Source: Pseudarthrobacter chlorophenolicus (GTDB taxonomy: Bacteria > Actinomycetota > Actinomycetes > Actinomycetales > Micrococcaceae). Taken from it: DNA of 64,000 nt. The stretch spans positions 434,001 through 498,000 of the forward strand of contig NZ_JZTW01000001.1 in the NCBI RefSeq assembly GCF_000962805.1. Reading direction: 5' to 3'. The notes under the pieces are model-generated. The model worked only from the letters and a program-made list of their open reading frames with translations, did no database searches and was not told the origin of the DNA. Of the stretch, positions 20,657 through 29,272 are shown in pieces. Numbering within the stretch: position 1 is the first letter of the stretch; each line of letters opens with the position of its first letter. The translations under genes and the position numbers were made by a program.

Positions 20657-21231
20657 CGAGAATGCTGATTATTGGACCTCCCGGTTCCGGAAAAGGAACG
20701 CAGGCTGAGCGGATTTCGGAGCGCCTCGGCGTTGTGGCAATCTCCACCGGCGACATCTTCCGTGCCAATGTAAAAGGCGAAACGCCCCTTGGCATCGAGG
20801 CCAAGAAGTACATGGACAACGGAGATTTCGTTCCGGACAGCGTGACCAACAAGATGGTCCGCGACCGCCTCAGTGAGTCCGACGTCGAATCCGGCTTCTT
20901 GCTGGACGGCTACCCCCGCACCACCGCCCAGGTGGACTACCTTGACGAGATCCTCGCCACGAACGAGGAGAAGCTCGACGTCGTCCTGCAGCTCACCGCG
21001 GACGACGAGGAACTGGTGCACCGCCTCCTGGGCCGGGCCAAGGAAACGGGCCGGAGCGACGACAACGAAGCCGTCATCCGCCACCGCCTTGACCTCTACC
21101 ACGAGCAGACCGAAGCCGTGGTGGCGAAGTACGCTGAGCGCCGCATCCTCACCCAGGTTGACGGCATCGGCCCCATCGACGAAGTGACCGACCGCGTCAT
21201 GCAGGCCATCAAGGCCGCACAGGCGGCCTGA
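20653..21231 (+). CDS. adk: Adenylate kinase, short-LID form
   Basis: Catalyses ATP + AMP to 2 ADP. P-loop GPPGSGKGT at residues 8-16, NMP-binding STGDIFRA, DGYPRT motif, and a short LID (GRAKETGRSDD) lacking the zinc-binding insert. 192 residues, as in other actinobacteria. Coupled to secY by a 4-base overlap. Confidence 0.98.
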   Translation: MTRMLIIGPPGSGKGTQAERISERLGVVAISTGDIFRANVKGETPLGIEAKKYMDNGDFVPDSVTNKMVRDRLSESDVESGFLLDGYPRTTAQVDYLDEILATNEEKLDVVLQLTADDEELVHRLLGRAKETGRSDDNEAVIRHRLDLYHEQTEAVVAKYAERRILTQVDGIGPIDEVTDRVMQAIKAAQAA

Positions 21232-21250
21232 TTCAGGCCACTGGTTATTC

Positions 21251-21282
21251 GAGGCTCCTCCCGGCACCCCGGGAGGAGCCTC
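21251..21282 (+). other. Perfect 14-bp hairpin between adk and map
   Basis: GAGGCTCCTCCCGG pairs exactly with CCGGGAGGAGCCTC around a CACC loop. No U tract follows (CAGCCATTT), so it may be a processing or stability element, or a weak terminator that lowers map expression. Confidence 0.6.
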
Positions 21283-21303
21283 AGCCATTTGAAAGGAAAC
21301 ACC

Positions 21304-22131
21304 ATGGCCTTCGGCCAGCCCCGCATCGAATTCAAGAACAACGCCCAGATGCGCACCATGCACGAGGCCGGCCTGGTCCTGAGCCGGGCCCTGGACGCCG
21401 CCGTGGCTGCGGCAGTCCCCGGCGTGACCACCAAGCACCTGGATGACGTTTTCGCCGCGGTACTCAGCGAGGCCGGCGCAAAGTCCAACTTCCTTGGCTA
21501 CCACGGCTTCCCGGCCACCATCTGCACGTCCGTGAACGACGAGGTGGTGCACGGCATCCCCGGCGGCAGGGTCCTGCAGGACGGCGACATCATCTCCATC
21601 GACGGCGGTGCGATCGTCAACGGGTGGCACTCGGACTCGGCGCGGACCGTCATTGTTGGTACTGCCGACCCGGAGGACCAGCGGCTCTCCGACGTCACGC
21701 AGGCGGCGATGTGGCGGGGGATCGCGGCGTTGGCCACCGGCTCCCACGTGGGGGACATCGGAGCCGCCATCGACGACTACGTATCGTCGGTCCCCGGGAA
21801 GCCGCTGGGCATCCTTGAGGACTATGTTGGGCACGGAATCGGCTCCGAGATGCATATGGCACCGGATGTCCTGAACTACCGCACCAACCACCGCGGTCCC
21901 AAGATCAAGCCGGGCCTCTGCCTGGCCATTGAACCCATGTTGGTCCGCGGCGGCATCGAGACCGCCGTTCTTGAGGATGACTGGACCGTGGTGACCACGG
22001 ATGGAAAGCGCTCCTGCCAGTGGGAGCATTCCGTCGCGGTCCACGACAAGGGCATCTGGGTGCTCTCGGCGCCCGACGGCGGTGCGGAGCACCTTGTTCC
22101 CCTCGGCGTCACCCCCGTGCCGATTCCGTAG
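21304..22131 (+). CDS. map: Methionine aminopeptidase, type I
   Basis: Removes N-terminal methionine from nascent proteins. All five metal ligands of the M24A fold are visible at the expected spacing: Asp100, Asp111, His177 (GHGIG), Glu210 (AIEPM), Glu241 (EHS). His68 in YHGF matches the conserved substrate-side histidine. The ATG at 21304 has GAAAGGAAA upstream; an ATG at 21289 in the same frame lies before that site and is unlikely. 275 residues. Third gene after secY and adk. Confidence 0.97.
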   Translation: MAFGQPRIEFKNNAQMRTMHEAGLVLSRALDAAVAAAVPGVTTKHLDDVFAAVLSEAGAKSNFLGYHGFPATICTSVNDEVVHGIPGGRVLQDGDIISIDGGAIVNGWHSDSARTVIVGTADPEDQRLSDVTQAAMWRGIAALATGSHVGDIGAAIDDYVSSVPGKPLGILEDYVGHGIGSEMHMAPDVLNYRTNHRGPKIKPGLCLAIEPMLVRGGIETAVLEDDWTVVTTDGKRSCQWEHSVAVHDKGIWVLSAPDGGAEHLVPLGVTPVPIP

Positions 22132-22141
22132 GGTGCGGTGA

Positions 22142-22181
22142 TTGAGCTTGTCGAAATCTGGCGGGGTTTCGACAAGCTCAA
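22142..22181. repeat. REP-like palindrome TTGAGCTTGTCGAAA between map and the XRE gene
   Basis: Perfect 15-bp arms (22142-22156 and 22167-22181) with a 10-base loop. It sits between convergent genes and includes the stop codon of the minus-strand XRE gene (22178-22180). Similar palindromes are, from memory, dispersed in Arthrobacter and other actinobacterial genomes. It may also act as a bidirectional terminator; there is no U tract. Confidence 0.65.
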
Positions 22182-22402
22182 CCTCCGGCCCCAGTGCCGT
22201 CCGGTTCCCACCGCAGCAGGTCTCCCGGCTGGCACTCCAACACCTCGCACAATGCTTCAAGGGTGGTGAACCGCACGGCCTTGGCCCGGCCGTTCTTGAG
22301 TACGGCCAGGTTGGCCGGGGTGATCCCGATGCGCTCGGCCAGCGCTCCCACAGGCATCTTCCGTTTGGCCAGCATGACGTCGATGTCCACGACGATGGGC
22401 AT
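22178..22402 (-). CDS. Small XRE-family transcriptional regulator
   Basis: DNA-binding protein of the Cro/cI type, 74 residues, almost only the helix-turn-helix: VMLAKRKMPVGALAERIGIT then LAVLKNGRAKAVRFTTLEAL and the C-terminal LECQPGDLLRWE. It resembles the YozG-like regulators found beside DUF2975 membrane proteins. Here it lies directly downstream of such a gene, overlapping its stop. It probably autoregulates the pair. Its own stop lies inside a REP-like palindrome. Confidence 0.9.
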   Translation of the reverse strand: MPIVVDIDVMLAKRKMPVGALAERIGITPANLAVLKNGRAKAVRFTTLEALCEVLECQPGDLLRWEPDGTGAGG

Positions 22403-22893
22403 CAGATGACCTCATCGAGTTCTGAGCGCAGGTGCTTGGCCTCCGCATCGCGGGCCACGGCCTGGGCCAGGAGCGTGCGCAGCACCAGGACGAGCAGGGC
22501 CACCCCGCCGACCATGAGCGCCGCGCCGCAGATCAGCAGGACTACGCCCGGGGCGACATCTCCCGGTGCCAGGAGCACGGCGACGCCGAACACCAGGAGG
22601 GCCGCCGCGGCGATTGCCCCGAAGATGATGTCCACGAAGCGGAACGCCGCGTTGGAGAACACTGTTCCGCGGCGCACCATGGTCAGCAGCCGCCACACGC
22701 AGAGGGCAGTGACCTGCACGCACGCGATGCCGAGGACCACGATGACGAGCAGGGCAACCCGCGGCCCGTCAGGGGCTCCGGCCGCCTGAAGGTCCGCGGA
22801 CAGCAGCGGCACCATCCACACCTGCACGAATAGCGAGCCCGCAAGGACCAGCGCAATGACGATGCGCAGCGCAAGGACAGTCAGTTTTCCCAC
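22402..22893 (-). CDS. DUF2975 family membrane protein
   Basis: Four-helix integral membrane protein of unknown function (163 residues). Hydrophobic segments at about 5-25, 45-68, 86-107 and 113-138; the loop RRGTVFSNAAFRFVD between the second and third is characteristic. GTG start with AAGGGAG upstream. Its last codons overlap the XRE regulator gene, the normal arrangement for this pair. A sensing or membrane-stress role is sometimes proposed, but nothing in the sequence shows it. Confidence 0.85.
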   Translation of the reverse strand: MGKLTVLALRIVIALVLAGSLFVQVWMVPLLSADLQAAGAPDGPRVALLVIVVLGIACVQVTALCVWRLLTMVRRGTVFSNAAFRFVDIIFGAIAAAALLVFGVAVLLAPGDVAPGVVLLICGAALMVGGVALLVLVLRTLLAQAVARDAEAKHLRSELDEVI

Positions 22894-22902
22894 GTTAATC
22901 TC

Positions 22903-22942
22903 CCTTATCGAATATCAGGGAGATTCTATTGTTTATCGATAG
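22903..22942 (-). promoter_or_regulatory. Promoter/operator region of the DUF2975-XRE pair
   Basis: On the minus strand: CTATCGATAAAC (22942-22931), a TAGAAT -10-like box (22928-22923), then TTCGATAAGG (22912-22903). The TCGATAA element is repeated 28 bp apart and the first copy contains the palindrome TATCGATA. This is the likely binding site of the XRE protein. Confidence 0.45.
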
Positions 22943-22986
22943 GTTAATCCAGCGCAGCGGCCCAAGGCGCCCCCGCGGCGGAAGTC

Positions 22987-24336
22987 CTATGCCTTCAGCT
23001 TGGGCTTCACGTCCTTGGTGTAGATGCCTTCCAGGGTTGCCTTAAGCTCCGTCATGGTGGACTTCACGTCGCCTTGCTGCGTGAGGATCTTCGCGGCAGC
23101 CTTGGCCATCTCCTGGTCCGCCCCGGGCAGGAACACGCGGGCGTTGTCCTGCACCTTGGTCACGGCGAGCTGGTCCACGGCGGTCTGGATCTGGGGCGTT
23201 TTGGCCAGGACCGCCTTCATGTCGGCGGACTTCCGGGTGGGCATGTAGCCGGTAGCGGCCGAGAACTCGGCAGTGCTTTCGGGCTGGGTCACGAAGTCGA
23301 GGAACATTCCCGCGGCAAGTTGTTCCTCCTTGCTGATCCCGCTGGGGATCCCCAGGCCTGCGCCGCCCGTGGGGCAGACGTTGGTGGCCGCCTTGGGGCC
23401 GCCTGGCAGGAATCCAACGCCCACGTTGAACTTGGCCGACTTCAGGATTCCGAGCAGGGAGCCCGTGGAGGCGATGGTGGCCGAGGTCAATCCGGCGGAG
23501 AAGTCGTCCGCGGCTTCCTTGGAGGAGACGCCGGCCCACTTGTCCTTGTAGATCGAGTCCTGGGCCCACTGCAGTGCTGCCACGGATTCGGTGGAGTCGC
23601 AGATGATGTCCCACTCCTTGGACCAGCCACCGCCCCAGCCCCACAGCATGTTCTGCAGCGTCCAGCCCGCGTATCCTGCCAGGGCCGGGTAGATGTAGGC
23701 GTACTGGGCGCCCGATGCCGCCTTCAGCTTCGGCGCCCACTGCCCGAACTCATCCCAGGTCTTGGGGGCCCGGTCCGGCAGTCCGGCTGCGGCGAAGTGG
23801 TCCTTGTTGAAGTAGAACAACGGGGTTGAGCGGCCATAGGGCACGGCCCACTGTTTGCCGTCGTACTTGTAGTCGTTGATCAACGACTGCTGGAAGTCGT
23901 CCATCTTCATGTCCAGCTGCTTGGTGAGGCTGTCCACGGGAATGATGCTGCCGTTGGTGTAGTAGCGGAACCACCACACATCCGAGAGGACCACGACGGC
24001 CGGAAGGCCGGACTTTGCAGCCTGCGCCGTCTGGAACTTCTGGGCGATTTCCTCATAATTGGCGCCCGCCGTCACCAGGTTGACGCTGATGCCCAGATTC
24101 TTGGCCTGGAACCTTTCGATCAGGCTCTTCTCAACGTCCTGCGACTGGCCGGGATGGCTGGACCAGAAATCGATCTTGGCCGCCGGCTTCACGCCGTTGA
24201 AGTCGATGTCGGCCGCCTGCGAGGTGGCCTGACCGCCGCCCGTTGTTGAGGGTCCGCCGCATGCTGCAAGGGCGGCGGCAGAGGCGGTGACGCCTGCCAG
24301 GCCCAGGAAATGCCTCCGGTCCAGGTGAAGTGTCAT
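22987..24336 (-). CDS. Carbohydrate ABC transporter substrate-binding lipoprotein
   Basis: Extracellular sugar-binding protein of the CUT1 (family 1) type, 449 residues. The N-terminus has twin arginines (RRHFLG, 7-12) and a lipobox LAAC with Cys26, so export may be by Tat with lipid anchoring. The mature part has family features (DFWSSHPGQSQ near the start, VPYGRSTPLFYFNKDHF in the middle). ATG at 24336 with GAAAGGAAC upstream. It is the last gene of the operon after two permeases. Substrate cannot be assigned. Confidence 0.93.
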   Translation of the reverse strand: MTLHLDRRHFLGLAGVTASAAALAACGGPSTTGGGQATSQAADIDFNGVKPAAKIDFWSSHPGQSQDVEKSLIERFQAKNLGISVNLVTAGANYEEIAQKFQTAQAAKSGLPAVVVLSDVWWFRYYTNGSIIPVDSLTKQLDMKMDDFQQSLINDYKYDGKQWAVPYGRSTPLFYFNKDHFAAAGLPDRAPKTWDEFGQWAPKLKAASGAQYAYIYPALAGYAGWTLQNMLWGWGGGWSKEWDIICDSTESVAALQWAQDSIYKDKWAGVSSKEAADDFSAGLTSATIASTGSLLGILKSAKFNVGVGFLPGGPKAATNVCPTGGAGLGIPSGISKEEQLAAGMFLDFVTQPESTAEFSAATGYMPTRKSADMKAVLAKTPQIQTAVDQLAVTKVQDNARVFLPGADQEMAKAAAKILTQQGDVKSTMTELKATLEGIYTKDVKPKLKA

Positions 24337-24406
24337 GACGGTTCCTTTCGGTTGTTGCCTTTGGAAGGTGAAGGTCGGGGTGGAGGGCACGACGGCGGCC
24401 GGCAGC

Positions 24407-25327
24407 TTAGCCGGTGACGCTTCCTTGGGTAAGGCCTGCCACGATGTAGCGCTGCAGGGCCGCGAAAACGATCAGGATCGGGACGATGACCAGGACCGCG
24501 CCCGCCATCAGGACACCCCACCCGGCCGCGTTGCTCTCGCTGTTCTGCAGCAGCGTCAGTCCCACGGGGAGTGTCATGGTTTCTGGCCGGTCGGTGATGA
24601 TGAGCGGCCAGATGTAGTCGTTCCACTCGGTCACGATCGTCACCAGCGCCACGGTGGCGATCGACGGAACCGACACGGGGACCACAATCTGCCACAGGCG
24701 CCTCCAGTGGCCCGCGCCGTCCATCTCGGCCGACTCGAGGATGGAACCCGGCAGGGTACGGAAGTGCTGGCGAAGCAGGAAGGTGCCGAAGGCCGTGCCG
24801 AGCCCGGGAAGGATGATTCCCCAAAGGGTGTTCTTGCCGCCCATCCCTGCGATCAGGATGAAGTTGGGCAGGATTGACACCTGCGGGGGAACCATGAGTG
24901 CAACCAGGATCAGCAGGAAGATGAAGTTCCGGAACGGGAACCGCACAAAGACCAGGGCGTACGCCGTCAGGACCGCCAGGATCACCTTGATGGTGGCCCC
25001 CGCCACGGTGACAATGGTGCTGTTCAGGAAGAACTGCCCGAACGGGACAGTCGTCATGGCGGTCCGGTAGTTCTCCAGGTTCAGGCCCTCCGGAAAGATC
25101 TTCAGGTCCGTAGTGACGATTTCGCCTGCCTGTTTGAAGGAGCTCAGCACCATCCACAGGAGGGGCAGGAAGACCACCAGTGTTGCGATGAGCAGCGGCA
25201 CGTAGCCGCCCGCCACGGTCTTGGCCAGGTTGCGCCGTGACAGCGGGCGGTCGCGGACGGGGGCGCTTTCCGGGGGAGTGACAGCCGGTGTGGCCGGATC
25301 AGGGCTGACGGGTGAGAGGGAGGTCAC
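24407..25327 (-). CDS. Carbohydrate ABC transporter permease, MalG/UgpE type
   Basis: Inner-membrane permease, 306 residues with about six membrane segments. The EAA loop that contacts the ATPase is ESAEMDGAGHWRRLWQIVVP. A cytoplasmic Pro-rich segment of about 35 residues precedes the first helix. GTG start overlaps the stop of the upstream permease (GTGA), so the two are translationally coupled. No ATPase gene is nearby; CUT1 systems often share an MsmK-type ATPase encoded elsewhere. Confidence 0.95.
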   Translation of the reverse strand: MTSLSPVSPDPATPAVTPPESAPVRDRPLSRRNLAKTVAGGYVPLLIATLVVFLPLLWMVLSSFKQAGEIVTTDLKIFPEGLNLENYRTAMTTVPFGQFFLNSTIVTVAGATIKVILAVLTAYALVFVRFPFRNFIFLLILVALMVPPQVSILPNFILIAGMGGKNTLWGIILPGLGTAFGTFLLRQHFRTLPGSILESAEMDGAGHWRRLWQIVVPVSVPSIATVALVTIVTEWNDYIWPLIITDRPETMTLPVGLTLLQNSESNAAGWGVLMAGAVLVIVPILIVFAALQRYIVAGLTQGSVTG

Positions 25328-26283
25328 GAGTAGTGCACCTTTCGTTCCACGAACCGCAGCTGGAGCACGGTGATGACCAGGAGGATGGCGAACAGCACCA
25401 CGGAAATGGCTGCCGAGTATCCGGCCCTGTTGTAGGCGCCGAAGGCCTGCAGGTATGCCTCATAGATCAGGGTGCTGGTGCCGGTGCCCAGCGGCGTCAT
25501 GATGCGGATGAGGTCGAACGCCTGCAGGGAGCTGAGCAGGGTGGTGATCAGGAGGAAGAATGTGGTGGGGGAGAGCAGTGGCAACGAGATGCTGATGAAG
25601 CGGCGGAATCCATTGGCGCCGTCCAGGGATGCGGCCTCCATGACTTCCTGCGGAAGGGACTGCAGGCCCGCCAGGTAGACCACGGCGCAGTAGCCCAGGT
25701 TCTTCCAGACATAGACCAGGATGACCATGACCAGCGAGAGCTGGGGATCGTTGATCCACTGCGGGCTCTGCTGCCCGAGGCCCCGGAGCAGCCAGGCCAG
25801 GACGCCGTAGCCGGGGTCGAAGATGAACAGCCACACCAGGCCTACGCCGACCCCGGACAGCACGTAGGGGGCGAAGACGGCTGAGCGGGCAAACGTGGTG
25901 CCGCGCACTTTGGCGTTCAGCGCCAATGCCACCAGCAAACCGAGCAGCATGGAACCGCCCACGGTCACCACGGTGAACACGGCTGTGGTGCCCAGGACCT
26001 TGGGCGCATCATTGCTGCTGAAAAAAGTGACGTAATTGCCAAGACCCACCACCGTGGCCGTGGGCGACCCCAGGGTCCAGTCCAGCGTCGAGTAGTAGAT
26101 ATTGCTGAACAGCGGGCGGTAGGTGAAGACGGCGATCAGGACCAGGTTGGGCAGCGCCATGGCAAGGAATACGAAGAAATCGCGGCGGGACCGTGCAGTC
26201 CATCGGCGCCTTGGTACGTTGCCGGAACGCCCCGGAGGCCGGTTGGTTCTGGCCGGGGGTTTCGGGGCGAGTTGACGGGTCAT
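25324..26283 (-). CDS. Carbohydrate ABC transporter permease, MalF/UgpA type
   Basis: Partner permease, 319 residues. Six membrane segments; the EAA loop is EAASLDGANGFRRFISISLP, and NIYYSTLDWTLGSP follows the first helix. The ATG at 26283 has GGGAGAGA 7 bases upstream; an in-frame ATG further upstream lacks one. First gene of the three-gene sugar importer, divergent from the P1 peptidase gene across 217 bp. Confidence 0.94.
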   Translation of the reverse strand: MTRQLAPKPPARTNRPPGRSGNVPRRRWTARSRRDFFVFLAMALPNLVLIAVFTYRPLFSNIYYSTLDWTLGSPTATVVGLGNYVTFFSSNDAPKVLGTTAVFTVVTVGGSMLLGLLVALALNAKVRGTTFARSAVFAPYVLSGVGVGLVWLFIFDPGYGVLAWLLRGLGQQSPQWINDPQLSLVMVILVYVWKNLGYCAVVYLAGLQSLPQEVMEAASLDGANGFRRFISISLPLLSPTTFFLLITTLLSSLQAFDLIRIMTPLGTGTSTLIYEAYLQAFGAYNRAGYSAAISVVLFAILLVITVLQLRFVERKVHYS

Positions 26284-26500
26284 GCGTGTCTCTCCCGGGG
26301 TCGGGGAGCCTGCTCGTGGCCGGCCCTGGCTTGATCTAGGGACTACTACACCAGACCGTCGGGGGGCTGAAACCCGCATATGCCCTTGTCAGGGGACTGT
26401 TATCCAAGGCTTCGTCGCCCGTTAACGCTGTGTTGAGAGCAGTCTCGCACAAAGATCGCCATTGCGGCAGGGGCGCGCCAACTGGAGGGACAATAGGGGG

Positions 26501-27556
26501 ATGGGAAGCATCTCCGACGTCCCCGGTATCCGGGTGGGCCATGTCCACAAGACCGGTGACGGTTGGCTGACGGGAGTGACGGTGGTGCTGCCGCCCCGCG
26601 GGACCGTGGGCTCGGTGGATGTCCAGGGCGGCGGCCCGGCAACCCATGAGACTGACGCTTTGGACCCCACCACCCTGGTCCAACAGGTGGATGCGGTAGT
26701 TCTGACCGGAGGCAGCGCCTACGGCCTGGCTTCCGCCGCCGGAGCGCAGCGCTGGTGCGAGGAGGACAGCCGCGGCTTCGCCGTGCCCGGGGGAGTGGTG
26801 CCCATCGTCCCGGCCGCCGCAATCTTCGATTTGGGCAGGGGAGGCGACTTTACAGCGCGTCCGACGCCGGACATGGGCTACGAGGCTGCGGCCGCCGCTG
26901 CGGCACAACCGGAAGGGCACGACGTGGGCCGCGGCAACGTCGGGGCCGGCGCCGGAGCACTCATCGGCAGGGGAAAGTTCAAGGGCGGCGTAGGAACCGC
27001 TTCAGTCACGCTGGACAACGGGGTGGTAGTCGGCGCGCTGGCCATAGTCAACGCACTCGGGCTCCCGTTTGGCACGACGGCCCAGCTGGCGGAGCCCGGC
27101 AGCGTGCGTCTAAGCAGGGGCCACGACGGCGGGGTTCCCACGCCGAGCTTGCGAGGCGAGGGGGCCGGTGGGGAGGAACGAGCTAGCACGCCGAGGGTTG
27201 CAGCCCCGGCGGCGCCGGAACCACCGGCACTCAACACCACGCTTGTCGTCGTCGCTACCAATGCGGTTTTGGACGTTGCCGAGTGCCAGCGGACGGCTGC
27301 CGCGTCCCATGCCGGGCTCGCGCGCGCCCTCAATCCTTCGCACACCCTGGCGGACGGCGACACTGTGTTCTGCCTGGCCACCGGCGCCGTGGCCCTGGAC
27401 CGCACGGACGAAGCCGCCCGGCAACTAAGCCTGGTGACCCTGCAAAGTGCGGCAGCCGACGTCGTACGCCAGGCCATCCTGGACGGTGTGGCACGAGCGG
27501 AACCGGTCAGCACTCCGGCGGGCGATTATGGTGCGTACGGCGGGCAGATGCGCTAG
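26501..27556 (+). CDS. P1/DmpA-type N-terminal nucleophile peptidase (family S58)
   Basis: Self-cleaving hydrolase related to L-aminopeptidase/D-esterase DmpA. Family signatures: [12 protein letters not shown] at the start, [11 protein letters not shown] (80-90 region), [12 protein letters not shown]. The autocleavage site is probably Asn245-Thr246 ([10 protein letters not shown]), giving a free catalytic Thr. 351 residues. ATG at 26501 after GGAGGGA. Oddity: residues about 205-240 ([14 protein letters not shown]) form a low-complexity insert whose DNA matches a repeat found again at 31885-31910. Substrate unknown; the gene diverges from the sugar importer. Confidence 0.9.
   Translation: MGSISDVPGIRVGHVHKTGDGWLTGVTVVLPPRGTVGSVDVQGGGPATHETDALDPTTLVQQVDAVVLTGGSAYGLASAAGAQRWCEEDSRGFAVPGGVVPIVPAAAIFDLGRGGDFTARPTPDMGYEAAAAAAAQPEGHDVGRGNVGAGAGALIGRGKFKGGVGTASVTLDNGVVVGALAIVNALGLPFGTTAQLAEPGSVRLSRGHDGGVPTPSLRGEGAGGEERASTPRVAAPAAPEPPALNTTLVVVATNAVLDVAECQRTAAASHAGLARALNPSHTLADGDTVFCLATGAVALDRTDEAARQLSLVTLQSAAADVVRQAILDGVARAEPVSTPAGDYGAYGGQMR
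27143..27168. repeat. Dispersed repeat copy inside the P1 peptidase gene
   Basis: CCGAGCTTGCGAGG followed by CGAGGGGGCCGG. 23 of these 26 positions match, in inverted orientation, the sequence at 31885-31910 after truA. It encodes part of the low-complexity insert of the peptidase without breaking the frame. Confidence 0.55.
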
Positions 27557-27567
27557 CATGGCTGGAT

Positions 27568-27596
27568 TTAACTTTCGCTGCCAAATGGCGTAGTGT
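27568..27596 (+). promoter_or_regulatory. Probable promoter of infA and the alpha operon
   Basis: TTAACT (27568-27573) and TAGTGT (27591-27596) with 17-bp spacing, 12 bases after the peptidase stop. The resulting leader to infA is about 120 bases. Confidence 0.5.
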
Positions 27597-27723
27597 TGCT
27601 TGTTGGTTGTCTGGACTGGTACGCCCTTTTGGGCCCGCTGAAGGCAATCGATCCAACAAAAACGTTCGTGGCCATGGCCGGTGCAATCCGGCAGGGCTGC
27701 GGCAACAACAGTTAGCGGAGGGT

Positions 27724-27945
27724 ATGGCCAAGAAGGACGGGGTCATTGAGATCGAAGGCGTTGTGACCGAGGCGCTGCCTAACGCGATGTTTCGCGTTGA
27801 GCTCACCAACAAGCACATCGTTCTGGCACACATCTCTGGAAAGATGCGTCAGCACTACATCAGGATCCTCCCGGAGGACCGCGTAGTGGTGGAGCTGAGC
27901 CCGTACGACCTCACCCGTGGTCGTATCGTCTACCGCTACAAGTAA
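27724..27945 (+). CDS. infA: Translation initiation factor IF-1
   Basis: OB-fold factor that binds the ribosomal A site during initiation. [35 protein letters not shown] sequence (here PEDR) and the end RGRIVYRYK are standard. 73 residues; ATG directly after GCGGAGGG. The frame is open far upstream, overlapping the peptidase gene, but only this start yields the conserved N-terminus. Confidence 0.98.
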   Translation: MAKKDGVIEIEGVVTEALPNAMFRVELTNKHIVLAHISGKMRQHYIRILPEDRVVVELSPYDLTRGRIVYRYK

Positions 27946-28014
27946 ATTGCTGGGCGGCTTCAGTGCGAACTGATTGCCGCTCCAGTTGACCACTGCCACA
28001 CGCAAAGGAATGCC

Positions 28015-28128
28015 ATGAAGGTCAAGCCGAGCGTCAAGCAGATCTGCGAAAAGTGCAAAGTGATCCGCCGTAACGGCCGGGTCATGGTGATCTGCGAGAA
28101 CCCGCGCCACAAGCAGCGCCAGGGCTAA
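28015..28128 (+). CDS. rpmJ: 50S ribosomal protein L36, zinc-binding form
   Basis: 37-residue 50S protein. The zinc ligands Cys11, Cys14, Cys27 and His32 are all present ([19 protein letters not shown]), so this is the C+ form. ATG with AAAGGAA upstream, 69 bp after infA. A 186-bp gap without a gene follows before rpsM. Confidence 0.97.
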   Translation: MKVKPSVKQICEKCKVIRRNGRVMVICENPRHKQRQG

Positions 28129-28314
28129 TTTCCTTCCCTGAAGGAAACCCTGGGTTGCTAACCCACGCAAGTAAATAAAGGCAGCACAAGCTGATCTGGA
28201 ACATTGAGCTCTAACGAGTCCGGACAGCTAACCCCCGGTCGGAGGCTGGGGCCGTACGTAACGTGCGGGTGTACTGCCTACGACCTCCGGTTTATATCAA
28301 GGAGTACCGCCAAT

Positions 28315-28689
28315 ATGGCTCGTCTCGCTGGCGTAGACATTCCCCGCGAAAAGCGGCTGGAAATTGCGCTTACTTACATCTACGGCGTGGGCAAGACCCG
28401 TGCACACGAAACCCTGGCCGCCACTGGCATCAGCGCTGACGTTCGCGTCAAGGACCTGACCGATGCCCAGCTGGTTGAGCTGCGTGACTACATCGAAGGC
28501 AACTACAAGGTTGAGGGTGACCTTCGCCGCGAAGTAGCAGCTGATATCCGCCGCAAGGTTGAAATCGGCAGCTACGAAGGCCTGCGCCACCGCAAGGGCC
28601 TGCCCGTACGCGGTCAGCGTACGAAGACCAACGCCCGTACCCGCAAGGGCCCGAAGCGTACCGTCGCCGGCAAGAAGAAGGCCCGTTAA
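28315..28689 (+). CDS. rpsM: 30S ribosomal protein S13
   Basis: 30S head protein contacting the P-site tRNA. The ATG at 28315 gives [20 protein letters not shown], the standard start; AAGGAG is at 28299-28304. [20 protein letters not shown] closes the protein. 124 residues. Confidence 0.98.
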   Translation: MARLAGVDIPREKRLEIALTYIYGVGKTRAHETLAATGISADVRVKDLTDAQLVELRDYIEGNYKVEGDLRREVAADIRRKVEIGSYEGLRHRKGLPVRGQRTKTNARTRKGPKRTVAGKKKAR

Positions 28690-28743
28690 AATCCCCGTCG
28701 GGATTAACGGAGCTTTCCCCAATAACTTTCTGTAGGAGAAGAA

Positions 28744-29145
28744 ATGCCCCCAAAGACTCGTGGCGCCGTCCGCAAGCCGCGTAAGAAGGACAAGAAGAAT
28801 ATCGCGCTCGGCCAGGCGCACATCAAGAGCACCTTTAACAACACCATCGTTTCCATCACGGATCCGACCGGCGCTGTTATTTCCTGGGCTTCCTCTGGCG
28901 AGGTTGGCTTCAAGGGCTCGCGTAAGTCCACCCCGTTCGCTGCCCAGATGGCCGCCGAAGCCGCCGCAAAGCGTGCGCAGGAGCACGGCATGCGCAAGGT
29001 AGACGTTTTCGTCAAGGGCCCGGGTTCCGGACGCGAAACCGCAATCCGTTCGCTGCAGGCCGCAGGCCTTGAGGTTGGCTCCATCCAGGACGTCACCCCC
29101 GCAGCGCACAACGGCTGCCGCCCGCCGAAGCGCCGCCGCGTCTAA
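28744..29145 (+). CDS. rpsK: 30S ribosomal protein S11
   Basis: 30S platform protein. [34 protein letters not shown] and the end [12 protein letters not shown] are diagnostic. 133 residues; TAGGAGAAG before the ATG. rpoA follows after 127 bp; rpsD, often located between them, is absent. Confidence 0.98.
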   Translation: MPPKTRGAVRKPRKKDKKNIALGQAHIKSTFNNTIVSITDPTGAVISWASSGEVGFKGSRKSTPFAAQMAAEAAAKRAQEHGMRKVDVFVKGPGSGRETAIRSLQAAGLEVGSIQDVTPAAHNGCRPPKRRRV

Positions 29146-29272
29146 GTCTTTTTGCCGCAGAGCTTGCCCGGACCAGGAATGGGCCGGGCAAGCCCAGCGC
29201 GTTAAGTCTCAGACCGAATTTCCACCACCTGTGTTGCGTCATATAGCGGATGCTCGCCGAAAGGAAACCTAA

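Noticed and set aside
20635..22260. 541-codon open frame antisense to adk and map
   Set aside because: Covers two well-identified genes on the other strand and has no protein family features.
27283..27945. Plus-strand frame running from the P1 peptidase region into infA
   Set aside because: Only the last 73 codons are conserved IF-1; the upstream part is another frame of the peptidase gene plus leader.
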